Shown one piece after another: positions 25,948-35,124 of a stretch of DNA of 64,000 nucleotides. The DNA lies in NCBI RefSeq assembly GCF_916858675.1, contig NZ_CAKASM010000007.1, positions 1 through 64,000 of the forward strand, written 5' to 3'. Below the pieces are notes generated by a model. It was not told the origin of the DNA. It saw nothing but the letters and a program-made list of their open reading frames with translations, and did not search any database. The position numbers were made by a program, and so were the translations under genes. This DNA is from Sphingomonas sp. Leaf21. GTDB taxonomy: Bacteria; Pseudomonadota; Alphaproteobacteria; Sphingomonadales; Sphingomonadaceae. Position 1 is the first letter of the stretch. Each line of letters begins with the position of its first letter.

Positions 25948-27558
25948 ATGATCGACGATGACACAAGCAATCCGAAGCCTTCGGCAAATGAGAGCAGGCG
26001 GCGTGGGGTCACGCGCCGCATGGCGCTGGGCACGGCTGCGGCGCTGACGGCGACGCAAATCCCCGCAAGCACCCCCCCGGGGCGACCCACCCGTCCGATG
26101 CCGGACGGTCGTTTCGTAAGTCCGGAACAATATGGCGCGCTCGGTGACGGCATGACGGACGATACGCCTGCGCTGCAAGCTGCACTGAACGCCGGGCGCA
26201 GTATCCTCCTGGGCCACGGAAGACATTATCTTGTGCGGTCGACGCTGCGCGTCGCATCCGATGACATTCTCCTGACCGGGGGAGGCAGGATCAAGATCGC
26301 GCGAGATTTCAAGCTTGCGGGGATCGTCGGCACGTCCCTCAAAGTCATCGTTGTCGAAGGTGAACAGGCGACTTTCGACGGGATCACTTTCGACGCAAGC
26401 GAAGCGCCCCAGGGAAGCGCCGTGGAGAACGGCATTATCTGGAGCGAAAAGTCGTCAACGACGGTCCGAAACTGCCTGTTCCTCAACAATCCTAAGGGGA
26501 CAGCCGTCTGGATACTCGGCAACTCGCCCTATTCGATCGTGACGAATTGTCGTTTCCTGAACTGTTCCGGCGCAGTGTTCGCAAAGGGGCGAAATCCTGT
26601 CATCACTAATAATGTCGTAATCAACGCGACGGACGCCGCGATCGCAATTAATGGCCAATCATGTGTCGGCGCGATCATTACCGGCAATTCGATTAGTAAC
26701 GAAAAGCTTGTACCGATCCCGTCGATGATCGCCGTAGAGGAATCCGCCAGCAACTGGACCATCACAGGCAACACGCTGACCGGCGTCAACGGTGGCGGGA
26801 TCATATGCACAAACGTACTGGATTCCACCGTCGTCCGGGGGGGCGTCATCGCCGACAATATCATTGAGGGGCATCGCTTCGATGGCCGTGTCCCCAAAAC
26901 CGAAAATCCGGCCGCGCTGCTCTATGTGTCACCATCCTATACTGACTGGATCGTCCACGATAACCGAATATCGAACTGCCCGACCGGAAATTCGAATTCT
27001 CGGCTCATCATCCTCTCGGCGACCGGCGGCATTTTTCACGATAATATTGTGGATGGTTCGTCGAACGCCGAGCTTTCGGCGATGATCATGATCCTGCCGG
27101 GTCGCAACGGCATAACCATATCAGACAATATTACAAAGGCCGCTGACGGCGGCAGGCATTTTCTCTTTTCCCCCGGCGATTACGGTAATGTCGCATGTAC
27201 CTTCATTCATGGCCGACTATATGGTGGCGCGGAAGGCATCAATGCCGAGTTGGGCTCCAAAGACCATCGCGGTCTTGTCCTGCAGATTCACGACATCGCG
27301 GACAGTTCGGTCGGGAGCATCGTCAACGCCGCGACGATCCTCGGCGATCGCGCGGCATTACTGAACGACGGAGGTTGGGCGTGGCCTCACCGGCTCGGTG
27401 TCCATACAGTCATGTATGGAAACAAAATTCCCGTGCACGCGGGTAAAATGCCGTTCCAGCCAGGCGATCGATTCCATTTCATAACACCGATACGGGGCAA
27501 GCCGGCTGGCGTCATCCGGCTCGCCGACGGATGGGGCGGGCTGGCTACGATTATGTGA
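25948..27558 (+). CDS. Tat-exported right-handed beta-helix protein (pectate-lyase-3 type)
   Basis: The protein has 536 residues from ATG 25948; a TTG twelve codons upstream is weaker. A twin-arginine signal is likely: basic region SRRRGVTRRMALG, then a hydrophobic stretch and QIPAS. The mature protein begins SPEQYGALGDGMTDDTPALQAAL, the pectate-lyase-superfamily motif, followed by many beta-helix rungs rich in N, I, V and G (TVRNCLFLNNP, ITNNVVINATDAAI). It could cleave or bind the exported glycan; no catalytic residues can be assigned. It is divergent from neuB, and its stop overlaps a minus-strand remnant ORF. Confidence 0.7.
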   Translation: MIDDDTSNPKPSANESRRRGVTRRMALGTAAALTATQIPASTPPGRPTRPMPDGRFVSPEQYGALGDGMTDDTPALQAALNAGRSILLGHGRHYLVRSTLRVASDDILLTGGGRIKIARDFKLAGIVGTSLKVIVVEGEQATFDGITFDASEAPQGSAVENGIIWSEKSSTTVRNCLFLNNPKGTAVWILGNSPYSIVTNCRFLNCSGAVFAKGRNPVITNNVVINATDAAIAINGQSCVGAIITGNSISNEKLVPIPSMIAVEESASNWTITGNTLTGVNGGGIICTNVLDSTVVRGGVIADNIIEGHRFDGRVPKTENPAALLYVSPSYTDWIVHDNRISNCPTGNSNSRLIILSATGGIFHDNIVDGSSNAELSAMIMILPGRNGITISDNITKAADGGRHFLFSPGDYGNVACTFIHGRLYGGAEGINAELGSKDHRGLVLQIHDIADSSVGSIVNAATILGDRAALLNDGGWAWPHRLGVHTVMYGNKIPVHAGKMPFQPGDRFHFITPIRGKPAGVIRLADGWGGLATIM

Positions 27559-27730
27559 TCGCGACTTGCCGCAATGGGACCGGTCCATTCATTTCGCCGA
27601 TCGGGCTTTCGCCATATTTCCGCAGGACGTCGTTGAAAGCCTCTGCCATCGGGGCTTGCAGGCTGCGGTCCTGGCGGCGTGCCAGCATGTGCATAGCGAG
27701 CGACATTTCCGGGGCGAAGAAGGGGCCATC
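27551..27730 (-). pseudogene. Possible C-terminal remnant of an unknown ORF cut by IS481
   Basis: A 59-codon open stretch ends with TAA at 27551-27553, overlapping the convergent beta-helix stop. It reads FFAPEMSLAMHMLARR through ESPIGEMNGPVPLRQ and has no start of its own. If the IS481-family element is removed with one copy of a 5-bp CCATC repeat, the frame continues into an open stretch at 31269-31399 on the minus strand. I do not recognise the protein, and open frames are common in GC-rich DNA, so this may not be a gene. Confidence 0.25.
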
Positions 27731-28149
27731 GCAAAGGTTCTTTGCGGACGTACGCTAGGTGTTCAGTCCCGGCATCTGGTGGATCGGATTGACGATGAAG
27801 CGATCTGGCTCTGACGTCGAGATCTTGGCGATGTATTCGTAGGGCGTGAGGCCGCTGAGCGTCTTGAGTCGGCGGGCGAAATTGTAGGCGGCCATGAAGT
27901 CGGCGAGGTGCGTGCGCAGCTGGTCGTGGCTTTCGTAGTGGAAGCGTTTGACGGTCGCGTCTTTGATGGTGCGGTTCATCCGCTCGACCTGTCCGTTGGT
28001 CCACGGATGGTTAGGCTTCGTGAGCCGATGCTTGATGTCGTTGGCCTCCCAGATTGTGGATCGGCGTGGAAAAAGGACCCCGGTAGCGGGGTGATCGGCG
28101 TCGAAAAAGGACCCCTCATTCCGTTGGTCTAAGGCTGTCCGCTTGGCAG

Positions 28150-29682
28150 ATGTCAGGCGGCGAGATCGGGATGTTGGTATTGGAGACGGTATTGAGGATC
28201 CGGCGCGAGCACGCGTCGGGCAAAGCCATCAAGGCGATAATGCGAGACCTGCATTTGTCACGCGGTGTCGTGCGCAGGGCGATCCGGGCGCCGGAGGCGG
28301 ACACCAAGTACCGGCGAGAAGTACAGCCGTTGCCAAAATTGGGGGCGTTTCAGATGCGTCTCGATGCGCTGTTGGAAGAGGATGAGGCACGACCGCGGCG
28401 CGAGAAGCTGCGCATTACGCGTGTCCACGATCTGCTGCTGCGCGAGGGGTTCGACGGCTCGTACGATGCGGTGCGCCGCTACGCTACCCGCTGGCGGCAG
28501 GCTCGGCGTCGCGACGTAATGGACGCGCCAGCGTTCATCCCGCTGCTGTTCCGGCCGGGCGAGGCCTACCAGTTCGACTGGAGCCACGAAGACGTCGAGA
28601 TCGCGGGCAAGCCGATGCGGGTGAAGGTTGCGCATGTGCGGCTGTGCGCATCGCGGGTGATGTACGTGCGAGCCTATCCGCGCGAGACGCAGGAGATGCT
28701 GTTCGACGCCCATGCGCGGGCATTCGCCTTCTTCGGTGGCGTGCCGACGCGGGGCATCTACGACAACATGAAGACTGCCGTGACGAGCGTGTTCACAGGC
28801 AAGGAACGGGTTTTCAACCGGCGTTTTCTGGTCATGGCGAACCACTACATGGTCGAGCCGACCGCATGCTCGCCGGCAGCCGGCTGGGAGAAAGGCCAGG
28901 TCGAAAACCAGGTCCAGACGGCACGCGGTCGGTTCTTCCAACCGCGCCTGCGCTTTGTCAGCCTCCAGGAGCTGAACGGCTGGCTGGAGGCGGAATGTTG
29001 CCGCTGGGCCGACCTGCACCAGCATCCTGAGCAGAAGGAACTGACGGTCGCCCAGGCATGGACGGCTGAGCGCGGCGTGCTCCAGCCGGTTGCTGCCTCC
29101 TTCGACGGGTTCTACGAGAGTGAGCATGCGGTGAGCGGCACGTGCCTGATAAGCTTCGACCGCAACCGCTATTCCGTCTCGGCCAAAGCAGTGCGGCGCA
29201 CGGTCCAGGTGCGTGCCTATGCTACCCGCATCGTCGTGCGCCTCGGCGATGAGGTACTCGCCGACCATCCTCGGTTCTTTGGTCGCGACCGCACCATCTA
29301 CGACCCGTGGCACTATCTGCCGGTGCTCGTGACCAAGCCCGGCGCCTTGCGTAACGGCGCGCCATTCCAGGACTGGGAGTTGCCGCCTGCGCTGTCACGA
29401 CTGCGGCGCAAGCTCGGCGCTGGCGATGATGCAGACCGGCGGTTCGTGCGCGTGCTTGCAGCGGTGCTCGACGACGGGCTCGATCTCGTCGAGGCGGCCG
29501 TCCGTGAAGCATTGCTGGCCGGTATCACCAGCGACGACGTCATTCTCAACATCCTCGCCCGTCGGCGCGAGCCGCCACGACCGTTGGCCATCGCCACACC
29601 CGAGGACCTGGCGCTGCGCCATCCACCTCGTGCCGACTGCGGTCGCTACGACAGCCTGCGAGGTTTCCATGCAGCGGCATGA
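28150..29682 (+). CDS. istA: IS21-family transposase IstA
   Basis: This 510-residue DDE transposase has an N-terminal helix-turn-helix ([19 protein letters not shown], about residues 8-45) and a second DNA-binding region. The rve core carries D in [13 protein letters not shown] in [10 protein letters not shown] and E in [12 protein letters not shown]-terminal beta-barrel-like Mu-transposase domain follows ([18 protein letters not shown]). The length matches the family. It overlaps istB by about 14 bases, the usual istAB arrangement. Confidence 0.92.
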   Translation: MSGGEIGMLVLETVLRIRREHASGKAIKAIMRDLHLSRGVVRRAIRAPEADTKYRREVQPLPKLGAFQMRLDALLEEDEARPRREKLRITRVHDLLLREGFDGSYDAVRRYATRWRQARRRDVMDAPAFIPLLFRPGEAYQFDWSHEDVEIAGKPMRVKVAHVRLCASRVMYVRAYPRETQEMLFDAHARAFAFFGGVPTRGIYDNMKTAVTSVFTGKERVFNRRFLVMANHYMVEPTACSPAAGWEKGQVENQVQTARGRFFQPRLRFVSLQELNGWLEAECCRWADLHQHPEQKELTVAQAWTAERGVLQPVAASFDGFYESEHAVSGTCLISFDRNRYSVSAKAVRRTVQVRAYATRIVVRLGDEVLADHPRFFGRDRTIYDPWHYLPVLVTKPGALRNGAPFQDWELPPALSRLRRKLGAGDDADRRFVRVLAAVLDDGLDLVEAAVREALLAGITSDDVILNILARRREPPRPLAIATPEDLALRHPPRADCGRYDSLRGFHAAA

Positions 29683-30397
29683 GATGATGACGGCCATGGC
29701 CGAGTTAGGGCTCAAGGGCATGGCTGGTGCCTTCGACGAAGCGGTCACCACCGGCCTGCAGCGCAAGCGTATGACGATGGAAATCCTGACCGACCTGCTG
29801 CGGGCAGAGACGGCCCATCGCCATGCAGCGTCGGTCCGCTACCGGATGTCAGCCGCCAAGCTGCCGGCGGTGAAGGACCTCGACGCCTTCGTATTTGACG
29901 GCACGCCCATCAACGAAGGCCTGGTGCGCTCGCTGCACAGCGGCTCCTTCTTGGCCGGCCAGCGCAACATCGTGCTCGTCGGTGGTACGGGCACTGGCAA
30001 GACGCACCTCGCCAGCGCCATTACCGCCAACGTCGTGCGAAACGGCGCCCGCGGCCGCTACTTCAACACGGTCGACCTGGTGAACCGGCTCGAGGAGGAA
30101 ACTCGCCTCGGCAAGGCCGGCGCGCTTGCAGCTCAGCTGTCACGCCTTGAGGTCGTGGTGCTCGACGAGCTTGGTTATCTGCCGTTCGCCCGCTCGGGCG
30201 GCCAGCTGCTCTTCCACCTGGTCAGCAAGCTCTACGAGCGGACCTCGGTCATCGTCACTACGAACCTTGCCTTTGGCGAATGGCCGACTGTCTTCGGCGA
30301 CCCCAAGATGACCACCGCGCTGCTCGACCGCATTACGCACCACTGCGACATCGTCGAAACCGGCAACGACAGCTGGCGCTTCAAGCACCGCAGCTAG
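29669..30397 (+). CDS. istB: IS21-family helper ATPase IstB
   Basis: The protein has 242 residues from ATG 29669; the frame is open further upstream inside istA. This AAA+ ATPase, DnaC-like, selects target DNA for IstA. Walker A is [13 protein letters not shown] (about residues 104-116) and Walker B is [12 protein letters not shown], followed by sensor-like [12 protein letters not shown]. The N-terminal helical domain includes [12 protein letters not shown]. It ends SWRFKHRS. Overlap with istA suggests translational coupling. Confidence 0.92.
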   Translation: MQRHEMMTAMAELGLKGMAGAFDEAVTTGLQRKRMTMEILTDLLRAETAHRHAASVRYRMSAAKLPAVKDLDAFVFDGTPINEGLVRSLHSGSFLAGQRNIVLVGGTGTGKTHLASAITANVVRNGARGRYFNTVDLVNRLEEETRLGKAGALAAQLSRLEVVVLDELGYLPFARSGGQLLFHLVSKLYERTSVIVTTNLAFGEWPTVFGDPKMTTALLDRITHHCDIVETGNDSWRFKHRS

Positions 30398-31268
30398 CCC
30401 TCGGGAACCCGACAGAGGAACGCTTCGCGCTGGTTACACCTCCGGTCGGGCTACGCCCGCCCTACGCCGCAACCAGCGCGAACGGCGCGTCCGCTACCGT
30501 CACGCCGCCCAACGAAGGGGGTCTCTTTTGGACGCCGATAGGGGGTCCTTTTTGGACGCCGATTGACACCCAGATCATGTCGAAGCGCATCTGACGCGAC
30601 CAGGCGGTGTTGCGATTGCGCGGCGGCTCGGCGAACTGGATGCCATTGTCCGTCAGGATGGTGTGGATGCGGTAAGGCACGGCTTTCAGCAGGTGCTCGA
30701 GGAACTCCCATGCTGTCCTGCGATCAGCCTTGTCGACCAGCTGCGTGACCGCGAACTTGCTCGTGCGGTCTATGCCGACGAACAGGTAAAGCTTGCCTTC
30801 GGCAGTCTGCACCTCCGCAATATCGACGTGGAAGAAACCAATCGGATAACGCTTGAAGCGCTGCCGCTTCGGCTTGTCGCCTTCGATGTCCGGCAGGCGG
30901 GAGATGCCGTGTCGCTGCAGGCAACGATGCAGCGCTGATCGCGTCAGGTGCGGGATCGACGGCTGCAAAGCATAGAGACAGTCGTCGAGCGGCAGCAGCG
31001 TGTGGCGCCGGAACGCCACAACAACTGCCTCCTCCGCCTCGGTCAAGGTCGTTGAATGAGGGGCCTTCGGCCCGGTCTTCAGATCATCCACCGACGCCCG
31101 CTTGCGCTACTTCGCGACCGTCTTTGGGTTGATCCTCAGCTCTCGGCTCAGCGTCGCGAGCGAAGCTTGCGATCGCTGTATTGCTGCTCGGACGGCGTGC
31201 GTGGTCGTGGCGCACCCGTGACGTACCTGTCCCATACGGATTCCTTCCATCCGAACGAAAGGATCGCA

Positions 31269-31714
31269 CCATCAAACCGTGGGATCAAACACCTGGATAA
31301 GTGACGAGTCCTGAGCGTGATCAAAGGATCAAATTGGCCGAATCCCGCAGCCGACAGATTCTGTTCCCTAAAAGCACGCCGTCCGGGCGAATCGAGCAAG
31401 ACTGCGAAGTAGTTTGTGACCGATCCGAATCAGAACGATGCTCGCCATCGAACAATAACTGTAATGGTCAGGCAATACGGTAAGACACAACTGCTTATCT
31501 ATTGAACAACCCTCGGAACATCATGCCTCACAAAGCGGCAATATTTCGCGGAGTTACCATTTTGTGTTGCAACTTAACCACGCCCCGTCAGCAAAACGGT
31601 ATACGTTGTAAAAAATGGTATACCTTAACGTCATTCAAGTGACACCCTTTTGTCATCTTCCGTTCAGGGGGTGACGTGGGTGCCGGTCAGGCACCCCATG
31701 AAGGGGACAATGAC
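31269..31714. other. Intergenic region upstream of the Oar-like receptor
   Basis: About 445 bases lie between the IS481-family element and the receptor start. A minus-strand open stretch to 31399 is discussed with the IS481 remnant, but no convincing gene is present. The right half (31480-31660) is AT-richer, as expected of a promoter region, and holds two GGTATAC boxes listed separately. No structured RNA was recognised. Confidence 0.5.
31598..31624. promoter_or_regulatory. Paired GGTATAC boxes, candidate operator
   Basis: The heptamer GGTATAC occurs at 31599-31605 and 31617-31623, 18 bp apart; the second copy reads TGGTATACC and is nearly a perfect palindrome. Such TGGTATACCA-like sites are known for GntR-family sugar-acid regulators (UxuR/ExuR). 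The boxes are about 90 bp upstream of the receptor start. The binding regulator is not identified in the window. Confidence 0.4.
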
Positions 31715-34700
31715 GTGGTCAAAAAGGGATTGCTTTCCAAAGCCTTGTTGCGTCACGGCGCCGCGTTGCACGCGGTCGCCTTGCTTGGCGCGGGCATCGG
31801 GGGCGTCGGTTTCGCTTCGGTTGCGGAAGCGCAGGATTTCACCCAGGTCAATGCGACCGGTAAAGTCCAGGGCACCGACGGAAAGCCGCTGGCAGGCGCG
31901 ACCGTCACGGTCACGTCCAACACGCAGGGCTTTTCGCGCACGGTGACGACCGACCGCGACGGCAGCTACCGCGTGCCCGCCTTGCCCATCGGCGTCTATA
32001 CCTTCGTCGTATCGGCCAGCGGCTATGACAGCTTCACCGACAATGACGTGAACCTCAACCAGTCCTCGGCCGCCAACCAGTTCACCCTTGGCGAGGTGGG
32101 CGCGGGCGGCGAGATCGTCGTGACCGCCGGGCGCGTGCAGGTCGCCGACTTCGATCGCAACACCGTTGGCGCGGTGGTTCAGGTGGGCGAACTGGCCGCG
32201 CGCGTGCCGGTCAGCCGCGACCTGACCTCGGTGGTGCTGCTGGCACCGGGCACGGCCGCGGGCGACTCGACCTTCGGCAACCTGCCCGCCGTCGCGGGGT
32301 CGTCGGTTTCGGAAAACGCCTTCTTCATCAACGGGCTGAACATCACCAACCAGCGCAACGGGCTGGGCTCGGCGAGCGTGCCGTTCGAATTCTACAGCAC
32401 CGTCGAGACCAAGGTCGGCTCGATCTCGGCGGAATATGGCCGCTTCACCGGCGCGTTCGTCAACGCGACGACCAAGTCGGGCGGCAACGAATTCCACGGC
32501 GGGCTGCTGTTCAACTATCTGCCCGACTCGCTGCGTGAGAATACGCCCAACACGCTCTATGCGTGGAACAAGGACGATGTTCGCGACACCAAGCAGACGA
32601 TCCTCAGCCTGTCGGGTCCGATCATCAAGGATCACCTGTTCTTCTACGGCTTCTACCAGTCGAGCGATTACAGGGCCGAGGATACCGCACTGGCGGCCAA
32701 CGCCAATTCCTTCACCGAAATCCGCGACGCGCAAGGCAATCTGACCGGGCGGCAGGCGATCCCGCCGTTCAGCACGGGCACGTTCCGCAACGTCTATCGC
32801 ATCAGCTCGCCCGCCTATGGCGGCAAGGTCGACGCGGTGATCGTCGATGGCCAGCGGCTGGAGTTCACCTATTTCAACACCAAGGACCGCAGCACCACCA
32901 CCCAATATAATGTGGTCGATGCACAGGGCGGCCCCTATGACAGCCGCGTCGATACGGCGGGTCCGCGCACCGGCTCCTATGCGGGCCAGTCGGTCAATCT
33001 GGGCGGCGGTGAGAGCTATGTCGGCCGCTATACGGGCCAGTTCACCAACTGGCTGACCCTGTCGGGCGCTTACGGCAAGACCAAGAGCCGCGACGTCGGC
33101 CTGCCCTTCGACACGGTCAATCCGGGCATCAGCGACCAGAGCGGGTTGTTCACCCCCGTCCTGATCGGCAATCCGTCGACCACGATCGTGACCAACAGCG
33201 ACGAACGCGAATTCTATCGCGGCGACGTCGACCTCTATGTCAAGCTGCTGGGCGACCACCATATCCGTGGCGGCTATGACCGCGAGAACCTGACCTCGAT
33301 CGCGCAGACGAACTATACCGGCGACGTCTTCTGGACCTATTACAACTCGGGTCCCTCGGGCGATGCGCGCGTCTCCGATCCCAATGTGCTCTATGTCGGT
33401 GGTCGTACCTATGTCACCGGGGGCACGTTCAAGTCGCGCAACGAGGCCTATTACATTCAGGATGCCTGGTCGGCGTTCGACAACCGGCTGAACATCAATG
33501 CGGGCCTGCGCAACGATCGGTTCACCAACGACAACGTCAACGGCGAGACCTATTACAAGTCGGGCAACCAATGGGCACCGCGCATCAGCGTGGCGATCGA
33601 CCCGATCGGCGACCAGCGGACCAAGATCTACGGCTTCTTCGGCCGCTATTACCTGCCGGTGCCGACCAATACCAATATCCGCCTGGCGGGCGCGGAACTG
33701 GACTATACCGCCTATTACCGGGCGACCGGCGTCGGCGCGAACAACGTGCCCATCCTCGGCTCGCCGGTGAACTTCGCCGGTGGCGTGCCCTGTCCGGGGC
33801 CGACGCCGGGTGCGACCGGGACCGCTACCAATTGCGAGGTCAATCAGGACGGCACCGCCGCCTCGACCGAGTCCACCGTCGCACGCAACCTGAAGTCGCA
33901 GTCGATGGACGAATATATCCTCGGCTATGAACAGCGTTTCGGGCGTCGCTGGAGCGTCGGCGCGTTCGGCACCTATCGCAAGCTGAACAACTCGCTCGAG
34001 GATATCGCGATCGACGCGGCGGTGAACAATTATTGCGCGCAGAATAATCTGGACTGCACCGTCGCCGCCCCGACCGACGCCAACCCGAACAACCGCGCGC
34101 CGATCTGGTCGGGCTTCCACCAATATGTGCTGGCTAATCCCGGCGTGCCCTCGACCATCACGCTGTCCGACCCGGTCAATGGCGAGGCGACCGCGCGGAC
34201 GGTCAACTTCACCGCGGCCGAGCTTGGCTATCCGCGCGCGCAGCGGGTGTACAAGGCGGTCACGCTCTGGGTGAAGCGCGAGTTCGACGGGGTGTGGAGC
34301 TTCGACGCCAACTACACCTACAGCAAGACGATCGGGAATATCGAGGGCGGCGTCCGCTCCGACAATGGACAGTCGGATTCGGGCCTGACCACCGCGTTCG
34401 ACCAGCCCGGCCTGACCGTCGGCTCCTATGGCTATCTGCCCGGGGATCGCCGCCATAACCTCAAGGCTTACGGCTCGTACCGCTTCTCCGACTGGTTCAC
34501 CTTCGGCGCCAATTTCAGTGCGTCGTCGCCACGATCCTATGGCTGTCTGGGCCGTGTGCCGGCACGCGTCGACGCGTTCGCGGGGCAATATGGCGCGGCG
34601 GGCTTCTACTGCAACGTCGTCAATGGGGAGATCGTGACGAACCCGACGGCCGGTACGGGCACGCCCGCGCAGAGCACGCTGCAACCGGTCCGGCGCGGCA

Positions 34701-34939
34701 CCGCGTTTCAGTCCGACTGGCTGACCGTCACCAACGTGACCTTCCAGTTCCGCCTGCCGATCGACGCCTATGACGCCTTCTTCCGCGTCGATATCTTCAA
34801 CCTGTTCGCGGAGAAGTCGCGCACCGATTTCAACGAAGTCGGAACGCAGGGCAATGGTTCGCCGCGTGGCGACTATCGCTATGTCACCGATTACCAGGCG
34901 CCGCGTTCGGTCCGGCTCCAGCTCGGCATGAATTTCTAA
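31715..34939 (+). CDS. Oar-like TonB-dependent receptor with carboxypeptidase-regulatory-like N-domain
   Basis: The chosen start is GTG 31715 (VKKGLLSKALL), preceded by aggggac; the frame is open from GTG 31676. The protein has about 1074 residues. A signal peptide ends near ASVAEAQ, then a CarboxypepD_reg-like domain (about 30-110, TDGKPLAGATVTV, GSYRVPALPIGVY). A plug-like region (GEIVVTAGR, FFINGLNITNQ) precedes a long outer-membrane beta-barrel ending LQLGMNF with a terminal Phe. This is the Oar architecture, probably importing an oligosaccharide or peptide. It is followed by a terminator and the arabinofuranosidase gene. Confidence 0.85.
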   Translation: MVKKGLLSKALLRHGAALHAVALLGAGIGGVGFASVAEAQDFTQVNATGKVQGTDGKPLAGATVTVTSNTQGFSRTVTTDRDGSYRVPALPIGVYTFVVSASGYDSFTDNDVNLNQSSAANQFTLGEVGAGGEIVVTAGRVQVADFDRNTVGAVVQVGELAARVPVSRDLTSVVLLAPGTAAGDSTFGNLPAVAGSSVSENAFFINGLNITNQRNGLGSASVPFEFYSTVETKVGSISAEYGRFTGAFVNATTKSGGNEFHGGLLFNYLPDSLRENTPNTLYAWNKDDVRDTKQTILSLSGPIIKDHLFFYGFYQSSDYRAEDTALAANANSFTEIRDAQGNLTGRQAIPPFSTGTFRNVYRISSPAYGGKVDAVIVDGQRLEFTYFNTKDRSTTTQYNVVDAQGGPYDSRVDTAGPRTGSYAGQSVNLGGGESYVGRYTGQFTNWLTLSGAYGKTKSRDVGLPFDTVNPGISDQSGLFTPVLIGNPSTTIVTNSDEREFYRGDVDLYVKLLGDHHIRGGYDRENLTSIAQTNYTGDVFWTYYNSGPSGDARVSDPNVLYVGGRTYVTGGTFKSRNEAYYIQDAWSAFDNRLNINAGLRNDRFTNDNVNGETYYKSGNQWAPRISVAIDPIGDQRTKIYGFFGRYYLPVPTNTNIRLAGAELDYTAYYRATGVGANNVPILGSPVNFAGGVPCPGPTPGATGTATNCEVNQDGTAASTESTVARNLKSQSMDEYILGYEQRFGRRWSVGAFGTYRKLNNSLEDIAIDAAVNNYCAQNNLDCTVAAPTDANPNNRAPIWSGFHQYVLANPGVPSTITLSDPVNGEATARTVNFTAAELGYPRAQRVYKAVTLWVKREFDGVWSFDANYTYSKTIGNIEGGVRSDNGQSDSGLTTAFDQPGLTVGSYGYLPGDRRHNLKAYGSYRFSDWFTFGANFSASSPRSYGCLGRVPARVDAFAGQYGAAGFYCNVVNGEIVTNPTAGTGTPAQSTLQPVRRGTAFQSDWLTVTNVTFQFRLPIDAYDAFFRVDIFNLFAEKSRTDFNEVGTQGNGSPRGDYRYVTDYQAPRSVRLQLGMNF

Positions 34940-34974
34940 TACCCCACGAGGATCGTTCGCGATCCTTGACCTTC

Positions 34975-35007
34975 GGAGGCGGTCCGTCCGGGCCGCCTCC
35001 CTTTTTT
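34975..35007 (+). terminator. Rho-independent terminator after the Oar-like receptor
   Basis: GGAGGCGGTCC pairs with GGGCCGCCTCC across a short GTCC loop, followed by a run of six T at 35002-35007. It separates the receptor from the arabinofuranosidase gene, although read-through is possible since no strong promoter is evident in the next 110 bp. Confidence 0.85.
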
Positions 35008-35124
35008 GTCCTTCGGCCGGAAATTCGCGGTCGGCGAAGTGACTTAAAACCTTTGCCTTTTGCAAAGATGTTAGCGCTCCTGCTATCGCCGATCCCAACA
35101 AGAATATCGGGGAGAGGCGACGAC

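Larger units (their letters stand above)
28055..30568 (+). mobile_element. IS21-family element, apparently complete
   Basis: The ends are related inverted sequences: tgtggatcggcgtgg at 28055 and, read on the minus strand from 30568, tgtcaatcggcgtcc, each followed by aaaaaggacccc. Each end has a second internal copy of the atcggcgt-aaaaggacc motif, as expected for multiple transposase-binding sites in IS21 elements. A 7-bp direct repeat CCCAGAT flanks it (28048-28054 and 30569-30575). It carries istA and istB without frameshifts, so it may be active. Confidence 0.9.
27755..31235 (-). pseudogene. IS481-family transposase, interrupted and with a nonsense codon
   Basis: The N-terminal part starts at ATG 31235 (MGQVRHGCATTTHAV) with the homeodomain-like helix-turn-helix. 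An in-frame TAG at 31107-31109 replaces an expected Trp in VAKWRKR. The rve core follows: FHVDIAEVQTAEGKLYLF, LTDNGIQFAE and RFDMIW. Here the IS21 element intrudes. Excising it with one CCCAGAT restores DMIWEANDIKHRL and then NGQVERMNRTIKDATVK, ending NPIHQMPGLNT at 27755. Two separate lesions make the gene inactive. Confidence 0.88.
27731..31268 (-). mobile_element. IS481-family element, interrupted by IS21-family element
   Basis: The two halves of an IS481 transposase lie at 27755-28054 and 30569-31235. The boundaries are tentative: CCATC occurs at 27726-27730 and 31269-31273 and could be the target duplication, and the proposed ends are only weakly similar as inverted repeats. The element was present before the IS21 insertion, because the IS21 duplication CCCAGAT lies inside its transposase gene. 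Confidence 0.6.
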
